43,127 nt of DNA from UBA1189 sp045612065 (GCA_045612065.1 JAZKYH010000045.1:1-43127); one strand, 5' to 3'. Shown: positions 32,426 to 42,339, counted from the first letter of the stretch. Notes: generated by a model not told the origin, from the sequence alone. Translations and numbers: made by a program.

Positions 32426-32473
32426 ATATTCAAGCAAGCTTGATATGTTTTCGCTCGCTTATTCGTATATTTG
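32426..32473 (+). promoter_or_regulatory. Repeat-borne promoter of the HU-like/winged-helix gene
   Basis: The palindrome at 32426-32446 is the exact reverse complement of 2552-2572. It is followed by TTTTCGCTCGCTTATTCG and the -7 box TATATTTG (32466-32473). The leader to the ATG at 32631 is about 150 nt. Confidence 0.65.
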
Positions 32474-32494
32474 TATAGTTATAATCTATTTGAC

Positions 32495-32575
32495 GTTCGC
32501 GAACAGCAGCGCGGCCGATGTTGAACGGCAGCGCGTACGAACAAGAACGACAACGTTGCCGTTCGCGAACGGCAA
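32495..32575. promoter_or_regulatory. Two GTTCGCGAAC palindromes in the leader (putative operators)
   Basis: GTTCGCGAAC occurs at 32495-32504 and 32561-32570; the second is the centre of a perfect 20-bp palindrome (32556-32575) preceded by CAACGTTG. They lie between the promoter and the ATG and could bind the downstream DNA-binding protein (autoregulation) or form an RNA hairpin. Confidence 0.5.
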
Positions 32576-32630
32576 ATTAAAACAACAAACAGAAAAGCGA
32601 ATAAGGAATATACGAAAAAAGAAAACGACT

Positions 32631-33278
32631 ATGGCAACACGAAACTTCGTACAGAAAGAGGCAGGCACCATCGCCTATCAGCTGAGAGAGAAGCACGACC
32701 TCCGCGGCGAGGGCAACACCGATAACCCAGCCCTGGCAGTAAGCGTCGTGGGTGGCCGCACGGTGACGGCAGCTGAACTAGCCAAGGAGATTGCAGCCTC
32801 GTGCACCATCAAGGAGGCCGATGTGGCAGGTGTGCTCACGGCATTGAGCCAACGCGTACAGAGCACCTTGCTCGACGGAAACCGCGTAGAGTTGGGCGAG
32901 ATAGGCACTCTCTCCGTCACCCTCACCTGCGGCAACAAGCACCGCGCAGACAAGGTGAAGGCACGCGACATCAGCGTACGCCGCATCGCTTTTACCCCCT
33001 CCAAGGAACTGAGCAAAGCGATGCGTGGTGCCAAAATAGTCAGTGCAGGCCCCATGCACACCAAGCACCTTATGGATGAAGAGATTATAACACGCCTCAC
33101 CTCACACTTTGCCACGAGCGATGTGCTTTACCGCTCCGAGGTGGAGAGGCTCTGCGAATGCTCGCGCTATCGCGCCATGCAAATCATCGACGCACTCATC
33201 GAAGCAGGGAAACTACGTGCCGTTGGCCGCCGCAACAGCCGCCACTACACAGCCATAGAAGGTCACTTCGGGAAATGA
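32631..33278 (+). CDS. HU-like DNA-binding protein with C-terminal winged helix
   Basis: The start is at 32631 (MATRNFVQKEAGTIAYQL...), because the longer frame would include the promoter and operator palindromes. The 215-residue product begins with an HU-like fold (about 1-140; TIKEADVAGVLTALSQRVQSTLLDGNRVELGEIGTLSVTLTCG resembles the HU dimer core and GTL turn), as in the long HU-related proteins of Bacteroidales. The C-terminal 65 residues (SHFATSDVLYRSEVERLCECSRYRAMQIIDALIEAGKLRAVGRRNSRHY) read as a winged helix. A sequence-specific regulator or nucleoid protein is likely. Its leader carries repeated palindromes. It is monocistronic and ends in a good terminator. Confidence 0.75.
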   Translation: MATRNFVQKEAGTIAYQLREKHDLRGEGNTDNPALAVSVVGGRTVTAAELAKEIAASCTIKEADVAGVLTALSQRVQSTLLDGNRVELGEIGTLSVTLTCGNKHRADKVKARDISVRRIAFTPSKELSKAMRGAKIVSAGPMHTKHLMDEEIITRLTSHFATSDVLYRSEVERLCECSRYRAMQIIDALIEAGKLRAVGRRNSRHYTAIEGHFGK

Positions 33279-33298
33279 CTCAAGCAACAACCACAAAC

Positions 33299-33347
33299 AA
33301 TGGCGGCAGATGAAAGGAGTATAAAATCGTCCACATCTGTCGCCATT
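33299..33347 (+). terminator. Terminator after the HU-like gene
   Basis: The arms 33299-33312 and 33334-33347 (AATGGCGGCAGATG and CATCTGTCGCCATT) pair over 14 bp with one G-U and are followed by CTTTTT. Confidence 0.75.
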
Positions 33348-33477
33348 AACTTTTTATAGGTGTGCAGATTATATACCCTTGGCGACACATCGGCACATTG
33401 CTACACCACAACCCTATAATTTGCCTTATTTTTCATCAAAAAGATTAGGAATGTTTTTATAGTACAAAACTAATCAT

Positions 33478-33485
33478 TATCTTTG
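33478..33485 (+). promoter_or_regulatory. -7 box TATCTTTG for the phosphohexomutase gene
   Basis: A perfect consensus box 47 bp upstream of the ATG at 33533. The GTG at 33491 is too near the expected transcript start to be the translation start. Confidence 0.6.
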
Positions 33486-33532
33486 CGGTAGTGGATACTA
33501 AATACAATACCAACCATATACACATATACACT

Positions 33533-35272
33533 ATGAACCAGGAACTTTTGAATCAAGTGAGCGCGAAGGCCAACGAATGGCTTTCTCCCGCTTATGACGC
33601 TGCCACACAGGCAGAAGTGAAGGCATTGCTCGAAAAGGAAGACAAGACTGAGCTCATCGACTCATTCTACCAAGACCTCGAATTCGGTACCGGTGGCTTG
33701 CGCGGTATCATGGGCGTAGGTAGCAACCGTATGAACATCTACACCGTAGGTGCTGCTACCCAGGGTCTCGCCAACTATCTCAACAAGAACTTTGCCGGCA
33801 TGGAGCAGATCTCTGTCGTTGTAGGTCACGACTGTCGCAACAACAGCCGCCTCTTCGCTGAGACCGTGGCAGACATCTTCTCGGCTAATGGCATCAAGGT
33901 ATACCTCTTCGAGGACCTCCGTCCCACTCCCGAGATTTCATTCGCTATCCGCCACCTCGGCTGCCAGAGTGGTGTGAACATCACAGCCAGCCACAACCCC
34001 CGCGAGTATAACGGCTACAAGGCCTACTGGGACGATGGCGCACAGGTGCTCGCTCCCCACGACAAGGGCATCATCGACGAGGTGAACAAGGTGAAGGCTA
34101 CCGACATCAAGTTCCAGGGTAACAAGGAGCTTATACAAATCATCGGCGAGGATGTTGACAAGGTATACCTCGACGCTGTGCACACTGTAATGATTGACCC
34201 CGAGGTTGTAAAGCGTCATGCCGACCTCAAGATTGTGTACACCCCCATCCACGGTTGCGGCCGCGTGCTCATCCCCTCTGCATTGGCCGACTGGGGCTTC
34301 ACCAACGTGAACTGCGTTGCTGAACAGATGGTGAAGGATGGTAACTTCCCTACCGTAATCTCTCCCAACCCCGAGAACCCCGAGGCACTCACCATGGCGC
34401 TTAATCTTGCCAAGGAGATGGATGCCGACCTCGTGATGGCCTCGGACCCCGACGCTGACCGCGTGGGTATCGCCTGCAAGAACGACAAGGGCGAGTGGGT
34501 ACTTATCAACGGAAACCAAACCTGCATGATGTATCTCTACTACATCATCACCCAATACACCAAGCTGGGCAAGATGACCGGCAAAGAGTTCGTAGTGAAG
34601 ACCATCGTGACCACCGAACTCATCAAGCAGATTGCCGAGAAGAACAACCTCGAGATGCTTGACTGCTACACAGGATTCAAGTGGATTGCACGCGAGATTC
34701 GTCTGCGCGAAGGCAAGCAGACCTACATCGGTGGTGGTGAAGAGAGCTACGGTTTCCTCGCTGAGGACTTCGTGCGCGACAAAGACGCGGTATCTGCATG
34801 CTGTCTCATCGCCGAGGTGGCTGCATGGGCCAAGGACAACGGCAAGAGCCTCTACGAGCTCTTGATGGACATCTACGTAGAGTATGGTTTCTCTAAGGAA
34901 GTAGCCGTAAGCGTAGTGAAGCCTGGTAAGAGCGGTGCTGACGAAATCAAGCAGATGATGGAGAACTTCCGCGCTAATCCTCCCCGCGAGATGGCCGGTA
35001 TCCCCATCGTATGCAGCAAGGACTACAAGAGCCTCGAAGCACGCGATGCCGAGGGTAACGTAACCAAGCTCGACATGCCCGAGACATCTAACGTGCTCCA
35101 ATACTTCACCGCCGAAGGCGACAAGGTATCGGTACGTCCCTCAGGTACAGAGCCCAAGATTAAGTTCTACATGGAGGCCAAGGGCACAATGAGCAGCCGC
35201 TCAGAATATGCAGAGGCCGATGCCAAGGCTGCTGCCAAGATTGAGGCAATGAAGAAGTCGTTGGGCATCTAA
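33533..35272 (+). CDS. Alpha-D-phosphohexomutase (phosphoglucomutase/phosphomannomutase)
   Basis: From the ATG at 33533 the product has 579 residues. It interconverts hexose 1- and 6-phosphates in the cytosol, feeding glycogen and envelope polysaccharide synthesis. Family motifs in order: GTGGLRG near 54, the catalytic phosphoserine loop TASHNPREYNGYK (Ser about 153), the metal loop DPDADRVG, the sugar-specificity loop GGGEESYGF and the phosphate-binding RPSGTEPKIKFY near the C-terminus. The length and GEESYGF loop match the long PgcA-like form of Bacteroidales rather than GlmM. Strongly biased codon use suggests high expression. It has its own promoter and terminator, so it is monocistronic. 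Confidence 0.93.
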   Translation: MNQELLNQVSAKANEWLSPAYDAATQAEVKALLEKEDKTELIDSFYQDLEFGTGGLRGIMGVGSNRMNIYTVGAATQGLANYLNKNFAGMEQISVVVGHDCRNNSRLFAETVADIFSANGIKVYLFEDLRPTPEISFAIRHLGCQSGVNITASHNPREYNGYKAYWDDGAQVLAPHDKGIIDEVNKVKATDIKFQGNKELIQIIGEDVDKVYLDAVHTVMIDPEVVKRHADLKIVYTPIHGCGRVLIPSALADWGFTNVNCVAEQMVKDGNFPTVISPNPENPEALTMALNLAKEMDADLVMASDPDADRVGIACKNDKGEWVLINGNQTCMMYLYYIITQYTKLGKMTGKEFVVKTIVTTELIKQIAEKNNLEMLDCYTGFKWIAREIRLREGKQTYIGGGEESYGFLAEDFVRDKDAVSACCLIAEVAAWAKDNGKSLYELLMDIYVEYGFSKEVAVSVVKPGKSGADEIKQMMENFRANPPREMAGIPIVCSKDYKSLEARDAEGNVTKLDMPETSNVLQYFTAEGDKVSVRPSGTEPKIKFYMEAKGTMSSRSEYAEADAKAAAKIEAMKKSLGI

Positions 35273-35318
35273 CCTCAATCCTATACAGACTGTTAGGTAC
35301 AAAAAAGTATTAATAACA

Positions 35319-35356
35319 AAAAAAAGGTGGTTAAGTTTTCTTAATCGCCTTTTTTT
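35319..35356 (+). terminator. Terminator after the phosphohexomutase gene
   Basis: The arms at 35319-35335 and 35340-35356 pair over 17 positions with two G-U pairs; the right arm ends in seven Ts. The next promoter begins within 5 bp. Confidence 0.85.
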
Positions 35357-35360
35357 ATTG

Positions 35361-35368
35361 TAACTTTG
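35361..35368 (+). promoter_or_regulatory. -7 box TAACTTTG for the giant lipoprotein operon
   Basis: A perfect TAnnTTTG box 43 bp before the ATG at 35412; its -33 region lies within the preceding terminator hairpin. Confidence 0.6.
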
Positions 35369-35411
35369 CCTCACAGCTAAGATTTTGAATCAACCAATTA
35401 ATATGAATATT

Positions 35412-38400
35412 ATGAATAAGAAAGCACTGGGAATTTCCCTAATGGGAGCAATGTTTTTCTTTGGTTCATGCGTGGATGACACGTACGATTTTAACAAAGG
35501 CATTGAAACAGATGTAAAAATTGAAGGTAACCAATTAGCCTTACCTTTAGGCAGCCTACCTTCTGTTGAGTTGGATAAACTAATAGAAGGATTAGAGGAC
35601 GAAATTTCTACATTTTTGGAAATAGACAGCGAAACTCGCGCCTACAGTCTGTCACTTAGCGATACCATCTCAGAAGGTATCAAAAAAGACGAATTACAAA
35701 TCTTGAAAAATGTTTCTGCATTGTCAGACGAAATAGATCCCCAACCAGTGATTCCCATCGAAGACGAAATTGGTTTCGGACCAAAGAGTTATAGTCTCAG
35801 TAAAGATTTGAACTTAAAGGATGTTGAAATATCTGACATCACATTAAATGCGATTAACGAGGAGTTAACCTTAGAACTTGAGGCACTAACCCTTGATCCC
35901 ATAGCCATAGGCAACAGCACAGAAAAGGTTGAATTCACTATTCCCCAAGTAAATCTGAAGCCAATTGATATAGAAGAGCAGAGACAAGAAACGACATTTA
36001 ACATCGATGACATTGCTCTTGAGAATGTGCTCTCTGAGGCAATTGACACCACTATTGTTGTGGAAGGTCCCGATGTTGACATGAGCAAAATAACATCTCC
36101 GACATTTAGGAGCGAAGAAACCATAAGACTACAAGACGATAATGTCAATGAATATCTGGCTTTGCTGGAGAATTCTGGTTTCATCTCTGTACCTGAAGAG
36201 ACAACCATTGACGTAAATATTCTTGGTGATACGAAAGAGCAAACCGTGTCTGTTGAATTCCAATATACTTTACCAGAAGAAATTGATAAAATCAAAAAGA
36301 TTGAATTGGATGGTGAAACATCATTGGTTCAATTCGAGGTTACAAACCCAAAGGTTCTCCAAGGAGATAAATTGAATCGTACCATCGAATTCGACATTGA
36401 ATTTCCCGACAATTACAAATTTGCTCTCGACCCTAGAGAAACGGGGTATAAGCTTGTAAATGAGCACACAATCTCAGCAAAAATACCTGCAACGGGAGAC
36501 ATCTCATACATACGCTTCTACTTAAAAGAAATTGGAGGGTTAGATAACAGCAGGTATTATAGCTTTAAAGGTGAAGACAAGATTATAGATTTTAAAGATG
36601 AGGTGACCTGTAGAATCAAATACGTAGCAAATGGTAAGGTAACCATTTCTAAAGGAACTACTGTCGAGGCCATTAAGGAAGGAATCTCGTATACCGTTGC
36701 TACTGAAGAGGATTTTGACGTAAAAGAAATTTATGGCGACACTAACCCCATAGATGAAGTCTTCGATAATCAAGACATTGACTTTTCTTTCTCCTTAGAC
36801 AATTTGGATTATATCAAATATATCGATGAAGTTGTATTAGACCCCACAATAAGCAAATTGCATTTTACCGCCGATATCGATAAAGGATTCGGTTTGTTTG
36901 ACCTACAGAGCGATTGTAGACTTGCCTTATCATTCCCGAAGCAATTTACGTTTGAGACTAAGGGTATGCAATTGCCTCAGGGTGTAGAATACGTACAAAA
37001 AGAGGACGGCACTTCAAGTTTTGAAATTTCGAGCGTAGATGTTTTCACCAGTACCGATGAATGGATACTTCCCGTCAGCAAAGTGAAAATTGACAAGGAC
37101 GTACAAGATGGAAAGCTCGATATCAGCACAACGATTACCGCCAAGACATTTACTGGTAATCAAGAAGGAGTCTTTACAATTAAAGAGATTAAAGATATTC
37201 CTCTAAAGGTGTCTGCTGAGAACTTATGTGAAGACCGTATTATCAACCTGAAAGCTTCTCCTTTAGAAATAGCAGTAGTAGATGTAATAGGAGAAACGAA
37301 CCCTATCGATTTTGACTTTGCAAAGAAGACCTTTGATCTTGATTTCGATGTCAAAGGAGAATTGGAACACATCAAACGTATTGATTATGTAGAATTCAAT
37401 TCTAATAATCCTATAACAATCACTACCTCGGTAAAAGGGTTTGGTAATATCAACTTCGAAGATGGAAGCTTCATCGCTTTACGCTTCCCTGATGCTTTCG
37501 TTTTTGACACAGAGCGAAGCACACTCCGCTATGACGAGTCTAAAAAGGCTTTCATCATTGAGGATCTTTCTCTATTAGAGAATGGAAAATGGGATTTCTA
37601 TCTGCAACGTATAAATATAAACAAAGAGATTAAAAATAACACTTTGAGCATAGCAGAGGAGATTACATTGGAAGCCTTCAATAATAAAGGAAAGAAAGAT
37701 GTCTTGTATGTAGCAGGTAAAGAATTCTCTTTGAAAGAGATGAGAGATGCAGGTCTTTTCGGTACACAAGACATAGCAATTGTGGTACAGAAGTCAACTG
37801 TTGAAGTGACAGAGATGCAGGCTGCTTCGAAGGATATCAATGTGGACTTCGCCCCTCAGCCATTTACCTACCCTATTGATATCGAATCATTGAATTATAT
37901 CACTCACATAGGAAGCATTGACTTTGAAGAGAACAACAACCTCCTGATATTCCGCATAGAACTCTCTGGAGATTATGGAATAGGGAAATTCGATTTCGCC
38001 AAGAACAGTGCCATTGACATCTTACTTCCTGAATCATTCAAGTTAGACCCTTCAAAGAGTACCATTCCGCAAAAGGGCATTGCATTCGTCGATAGTTCTC
38101 ACATCCAAATAACAAGCCTCCAGGCTCTGAACTCTAAAGAAGATTGGAAATTAGCAGTGAAGCGCATTGCCGTGGATGAAGATATCACTAACTATGAATT
38201 CCACAAAGACTATACCATTAAGGTTAACAGCCGTGCTGCCAACGGAGAACAAGGCAAGCTTACCATTGCAGCTATTGACGACCTTAAGCTGAGCGACATA
38301 CAGCAAGCTGGAGGTGACCGCGAAATGGAGATTTCGATCAAGGAGAGTCAGATTGCCATTAGCGATGTAGAGGTATCTATCGAGAATATCGGTATCGACT

Positions 38401-40901
38401 TTGAAGAGCAAGCTATTGTTACTCCTATTCCTACCATAGAAAATATAGAACTGATTAAGGAAATCAAATATATCAGTTTTGAGGAAGAGAGCAATGTAAT
38501 CAAACTCAACATTTCGTTGGATGGTGATTTGGGAGACTTCGATTTGGTAGATAGTAAAGTAAAACTCGAACTACCCTCCGAATTCGTTCTTGATCTTGAA
38601 AAATGCAACTTTGACGAGATTGACGGACTCGAATACAACCAAGCGGAAAGTGCAATCTACATTGAAAGCATAAAGAGCGTAGCCAATAGTTCAATTCAAT
38701 TGGCTATCGACCGCATCAACATCAATCAGACAGTTGTAGACAAGAAATTTGATTGGGATGTAAACTTCTCGGTGACAGCCATCAGCGATACTAACGAGCC
38801 TAATAAGCTCTATGTTGGTAGTCACGACAACAAGCTGAGATACAGCGAGGTATCATCAATCATGAACGATAAGACTATCAAGATTGAAGTAGAGGAAGCT
38901 AAACTTAGCATCGACGAAGCTGTAATCGTTTCTAATGGAGTAACTGAGAAGATAAATGAAAAGGTCGAGATATCCCTTAAGGAGACTATCACTGAGGCCA
39001 TAGACCAGATACACTCTGTCGGATTTGCTGAGACTGTCCATATGACCTTGAGCATAAACACTACTGGATTGGATAAACTTGACGTTCCCGTAAACGTCAT
39101 TGCCGACATCAAGCTTCCTCCTGTGTTTGACATCAGCAGTAATGACAAGAATGTAATTATAACTGACCAGGGAGTGAAGATTGATACCGCTTACTCGTTC
39201 AAGAATAGCCAAAACATCCAATTGGAGTTGTTGGTAGACCGCCTCGACTTCACCTCTCTTGAGGGCAATTGCCTCACATTGACACCCGATGAAAATGGCA
39301 ATAGAATCTTGGAATACGCAGACAGTGCTACCATTACAGGTACTGTATCTATCGCTGATGCAACAATAAGTTCAGAAATACTCGAAGGTGCATCAATGGA
39401 CGTTAATTTCGAGATGGATAAGGTGGTACTTAAAGATTTCTCAGGTCTCTATGGAGGCGATATTGATCCTCTTGTCTACGATTTTGAACTGGGAGAAAAC
39501 GGATTTGATGAATTGAAAGAAAATGGTCTGACCCTATCTAACATCAATCCCGAACTGATGATTTCGCTCTACAACTTCATCGGCATTCCCGTAGATGTAG
39601 ACCTTTGCATCGTGGGTAAAGATAAAGAGGGTAACGAAATCCCCAAATCAAGAATTGAGCCTAAAGAATCTCTGCACATCAAGCCCGCATTCCTTGACGA
39701 GCAAGGCCAACTCGTAGCCGACACTACTCGTTGGTTCTTTACTTCAAACAAGGATGCCGAAGTTCCTGCAGGGTATGAGCAAGTTGTGATTGAAAATCTC
39801 GCCTCTCTGCTTGATGAGCTTCCCTACTCTATCAGCGCTTCGCTTGCGCCTACAATTGTGACCAGGGATGTTGTTCATCATGTAGACCTCTCTAAGCCCA
39901 ACTTAGGTGGTAGTTATGCCATCTCAGTACCCTTCGACCTCCAGCTCGCTCAATCCATTCCTATGGATTTTAGCAAGGAGGTAAACAAAATTCTGCGCGA
40001 CAAGAACAATAAGTTGACATTAGCCAATCCACAGTTGGCATTGTCAATCTACAATCCTATAGAAGATGAATTGGTATTCGACCTCTCAATCATAGGTAAG
40101 GATGCCAACGGACAACCCATTGAGACATTTACTATTGACTTCAGCAATGATCCGTTTGTCCTCAATGCCGGAGTTCGTGATGAGGTTCAGGATACCATCA
40201 TCCCAACAGCTACCCGTTGGCTCTTTGCTGTGAATGAAGAGATTACAAGAGAAGGATACGAAACCAAGGTAGCTCCAGCATTGGGAACATTACTTGAGAA
40301 TATGCCTGACAGCATTGACATAGCCCTTAATGCACACTTCAACACCAACATAGCCACGAAGATAGACTATAATAGGGATTTGAATTTGAAGTGTGAATAT
40401 GGAGTGCTTATTCCCTTACAGTTCGAAGAACTTCACTTTAACTATACAGATACCATTTCTGAAATTCAGTTGAATCTCCAGGAGACTCTTGAAGAGATGA
40501 ATATCTCTATTAGTAATGTAGAATTAGGCATAGCAATGAATCTCAAGAACACACTACCGATTGGACTTAAGCTCAATCTCATCCCGCTCGACACAAATGG
40601 TAAAGCCATAGAAGATGTTGAGATTGGCAGTATCATTGATGGCAGTGTAAAACATAACAGCATTGAGATTCCTGTTGGAAATGGTTCTCCCATCAACTCA
40701 GATGACGATGAAGGTACTCCTGTGGAATTGTTCATAAAATGTAATTCAACCGAAGCACTTTCTAAGTTGGATAAAATTGCATTCAGCATTGATGTGAAGT
40801 CCAACAATGGCGACAATGCCCTCAGTGGTAAGCAGGGATTACATATTCGCGATATCGTATTACAGATTATGTGTGACGCCGAGATGGATTTAGGTAAATA
40901 A
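35412..40901 (+). CDS. Giant repeat-built lipoprotein (1829 residues)
   Basis: The start at 35412 gives MNKKALGISLMGAMFFFGSC with a lipoprotein signal (FGSC, Cys20) followed by VDDTYDFNKGIETDVKIEGNQLALPLGSL. Similar starts (CVDDxYDL..D) mark a Bacteroidales lipoprotein family. The body is almost wholly beta-strand. At least three clear repeats of about 180-185 residues begin near 36738, 37292 and 37826, with a fourth at about 38380 and a diverged fifth near 38940. Each has a [DN]xxIDFxF start, YIKxIDxVxF, GxFDF, LxxPxxFxxD, and WxLxVxRIxIDKxI. The last 450 residues contain a different duplicated module (TRWxFxxNxE; LPYSISASLAP and MPDSIDIALNA). No enzyme motif is seen. It is followed 61 bp later by a barrel gene that may export, anchor or partner it. 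Confidence 0.8.
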   Translation: MNKKALGISLMGAMFFFGSCVDDTYDFNKGIETDVKIEGNQLALPLGSLPSVELDKLIEGLEDEISTFLEIDSETRAYSLSLSDTISEGIKKDELQILKNVSALSDEIDPQPVIPIEDEIGFGPKSYSLSKDLNLKDVEISDITLNAINEELTLELEALTLDPIAIGNSTEKVEFTIPQVNLKPIDIEEQRQETTFNIDDIALENVLSEAIDTTIVVEGPDVDMSKITSPTFRSEETIRLQDDNVNEYLALLENSGFISVPEETTIDVNILGDTKEQTVSVEFQYTLPEEIDKIKKIELDGETSLVQFEVTNPKVLQGDKLNRTIEFDIEFPDNYKFALDPRETGYKLVNEHTISAKIPATGDISYIRFYLKEIGGLDNSRYYSFKGEDKIIDFKDEVTCRIKYVANGKVTISKGTTVEAIKEGISYTVATEEDFDVKEIYGDTNPIDEVFDNQDIDFSFSLDNLDYIKYIDEVVLDPTISKLHFTADIDKGFGLFDLQSDCRLALSFPKQFTFETKGMQLPQGVEYVQKEDGTSSFEISSVDVFTSTDEWILPVSKVKIDKDVQDGKLDISTTITAKTFTGNQEGVFTIKEIKDIPLKVSAENLCEDRIINLKASPLEIAVVDVIGETNPIDFDFAKKTFDLDFDVKGELEHIKRIDYVEFNSNNPITITTSVKGFGNINFEDGSFIALRFPDAFVFDTERSTLRYDESKKAFIIEDLSLLENGKWDFYLQRININKEIKNNTLSIAEEITLEAFNNKGKKDVLYVAGKEFSLKEMRDAGLFGTQDIAIVVQKSTVEVTEMQAASKDINVDFAPQPFTYPIDIESLNYITHIGSIDFEENNNLLIFRIELSGDYGIGKFDFAKNSAIDILLPESFKLDPSKSTIPQKGIAFVDSSHIQITSLQALNSKEDWKLAVKRIAVDEDITNYEFHKDYTIKVNSRAANGEQGKLTIAAIDDLKLSDIQQAGGDREMEISIKESQIAISDVEVSIENIGIDFEEQAIVTPIPTIENIELIKEIKYISFEEESNVIKLNISLDGDLGDFDLVDSKVKLELPSEFVLDLEKCNFDEIDGLEYNQAESAIYIESIKSVANSSIQLAIDRININQTVVDKKFDWDVNFSVTAISDTNEPNKLYVGSHDNKLRYSEVSSIMNDKTIKIEVEEAKLSIDEAVIVSNGVTEKINEKVEISLKETITEAIDQIHSVGFAETVHMTLSINTTGLDKLDVPVNVIADIKLPPVFDISSNDKNVIITDQGVKIDTAYSFKNSQNIQLELLVDRLDFTSLEGNCLTLTPDENGNRILEYADSATITGTVSIADATISSEILEGASMDVNFEMDKVVLKDFSGLYGGDIDPLVYDFELGENGFDELKENGLTLSNINPELMISLYNFIGIPVDVDLCIVGKDKEGNEIPKSRIEPKESLHIKPAFLDEQGQLVADTTRWFFTSNKDAEVPAGYEQVVIENLASLLDELPYSISASLAPTIVTRDVVHHVDLSKPNLGGSYAISVPFDLQLAQSIPMDFSKEVNKILRDKNNKLTLANPQLALSIYNPIEDELVFDLSIIGKDANGQPIETFTIDFSNDPFVLNAGVRDEVQDTIIPTATRWLFAVNEEITREGYETKVAPALGTLLENMPDSIDIALNAHFNTNIATKIDYNRDLNLKCEYGVLIPLQFEELHFNYTDTISEIQLNLQETLEEMNISISNVELGIAMNLKNTLPIGLKLNLIPLDTNGKAIEDVEIGSIIDGSVKHNSIEIPVGNGSPINSDDDEGTPVELFIKCNSTEALSKLDKIAFSIDVKSNNGDNALSGKQGLHIRDIVLQIMCDAEMDLGK

Positions 40902-40962
40902 ATCTATTGACAACTTGTATAATTAGACCATTTACCAGAATCAATATAAAAATCAACAAGAT

Positions 40963-42339
40963 ATGAAAACAATTAAATATATAGCATTATCATTGCTTGC
41001 AGCCTGCTCATTGAATACAGCAGCACAAACAGCAAAGTCTGCCTATTTCTTGGAAGGAGCTTTCCATAATTCGCAGTTAAATCCAGCCATGAATGCTGAA
41101 CGTAACTTCGTCAGTCTCCCGACGTTGGGAAATATGACTTGCGGAGTAAACAGTAACATTGGCCTGTCTAATTTCCTTTATCCACAAGAGAATGGGAAAT
41201 TGGCTACCTTCATGAGCGGTAAGGTACCTGCCCAACAATTTCTGGACGATTTCCCCTCTACTGCTCGTATTGGAATGAATGTCGATTTAACTGTTGCCGC
41301 TTTAGGATTCAGAGCATTCGGAGGATACAACACCTTTAACGTAACAATGAAAAGCCAAACCTCAGTGGGCATTCCTGAGGATATCTTCAGATTTGTCAAG
41401 ACAGGTCTCAAAACTGACCCCTATTCGTTTGCAGGCATCAACATGAGTGCCATGAGTTATATGGCTTTCACTGTGGGACATTCAAGAGAAGTCATCAATG
41501 GACTCCGTGTGGGTGTTAACCTCAAATACCTTGTTGGAATAGCCTATGCCGACTTGTTGGTAGACAATCTTACACTTGAGACCGGTAAAGAACGCTGGTT
41601 GTTGGAGGCACACGCCCAAGCCCGCTTGGCATCCCTCGTAGACATGAATATATCTGAGGATGGTGAGTTCAACATGGACATGGAAAATATGAGCGTCAAC
41701 TCCTTCACACCTTCCGCTACAGGCTTTGCAGTTGACTTAGGTGCCACGTATGACATGGAAGACATCGTTCCTGGTTTAGAGCTATCGGCCTCAATCACCG
41801 ACCTTGGTTCCATCAAGTGGAATATGATAAAAGCAAACACAGGCAACATCGGCATTGAGTACAATGGACTTGGAGAAATCGATCCCGAAAATATCAGTGA
41901 TATTGTAGAGGAAAAGGTAAACGGTATGATGGAGAACCTGGAAGATCAAATGACTTTCACCATAGAGGATAGAATTGAAGAGAAGACCTCTCTTGGTGCT
42001 ACCATGTATCTCGGTGCCGAGTACGAAATGCCGTTCTATCGCAATCTGTCTCTTGGTGTACTCTATGGACAGCGCTTCGATAAATATACTGGTTGGTATG
42101 ATGTTCGCGGATACTTGAATCTGTCACCACTCAAATGGCTCGAAGCCTCTGCCAACGTAAGCCACTCCACATTCGGAACCACCATGGGATGGATGTTTAA
42201 TTTCCATCCGAAAGTGCTATCGTTCTTCATCGGTAGCGACTATATGATTACCAAGGTGAATCCACAATATATCCCCGTGAATGAGGTAAACAGCAATATT
42301 ACTTTGGGTATCAACATACCTTTTGGCAAGCGTAGATAA
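40963..42339 (+). CDS. DUF5723-like outer-membrane beta-barrel protein
   Basis: The 458-residue protein has a signal peptide (MKTIKYIALSLLAACSLNTAAQ); LAAC could also be a lipobox, so lipidation cannot be excluded. The mature start (SAYFLEGAFHNSQLNPAMNAERNFVSLPTLG) is the signature of the DUF5723 family. The rest alternates in amphipathic strands (FRAFGGYNTFNVTMKSQ, GLRVGVNLKYLVG, SLGATMYLGAEYEMPFYRNLSLGVLYGQRF) and ends in NITLGINIPFGKRR. An acidic insertion (DIVEEKVNGMMENLEDQMTFTIEDR, about 310-340) may form a periplasmic or surface loop. Second gene of the pair with the giant lipoprotein; no promoter or terminator lies between, so they are expected to work together. Confidence 0.8.
   Translation: MKTIKYIALSLLAACSLNTAAQTAKSAYFLEGAFHNSQLNPAMNAERNFVSLPTLGNMTCGVNSNIGLSNFLYPQENGKLATFMSGKVPAQQFLDDFPSTARIGMNVDLTVAALGFRAFGGYNTFNVTMKSQTSVGIPEDIFRFVKTGLKTDPYSFAGINMSAMSYMAFTVGHSREVINGLRVGVNLKYLVGIAYADLLVDNLTLETGKERWLLEAHAQARLASLVDMNISEDGEFNMDMENMSVNSFTPSATGFAVDLGATYDMEDIVPGLELSASITDLGSIKWNMIKANTGNIGIEYNGLGEIDPENISDIVEEKVNGMMENLEDQMTFTIEDRIEEKTSLGATMYLGAEYEMPFYRNLSLGVLYGQRFDKYTGWYDVRGYLNLSPLKWLEASANVSHSTFGTTMGWMFNFHPKVLSFFIGSDYMITKVNPQYIPVNEVNSNITLGINIPFGKRR

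Noticed and set aside
33938..35101. Long minus-strand open frame of 387 codons
   Set aside because: It lies entirely opposite the phosphohexomutase gene, whose family motifs and codon bias are clear; it is a by-product of strong codon bias.
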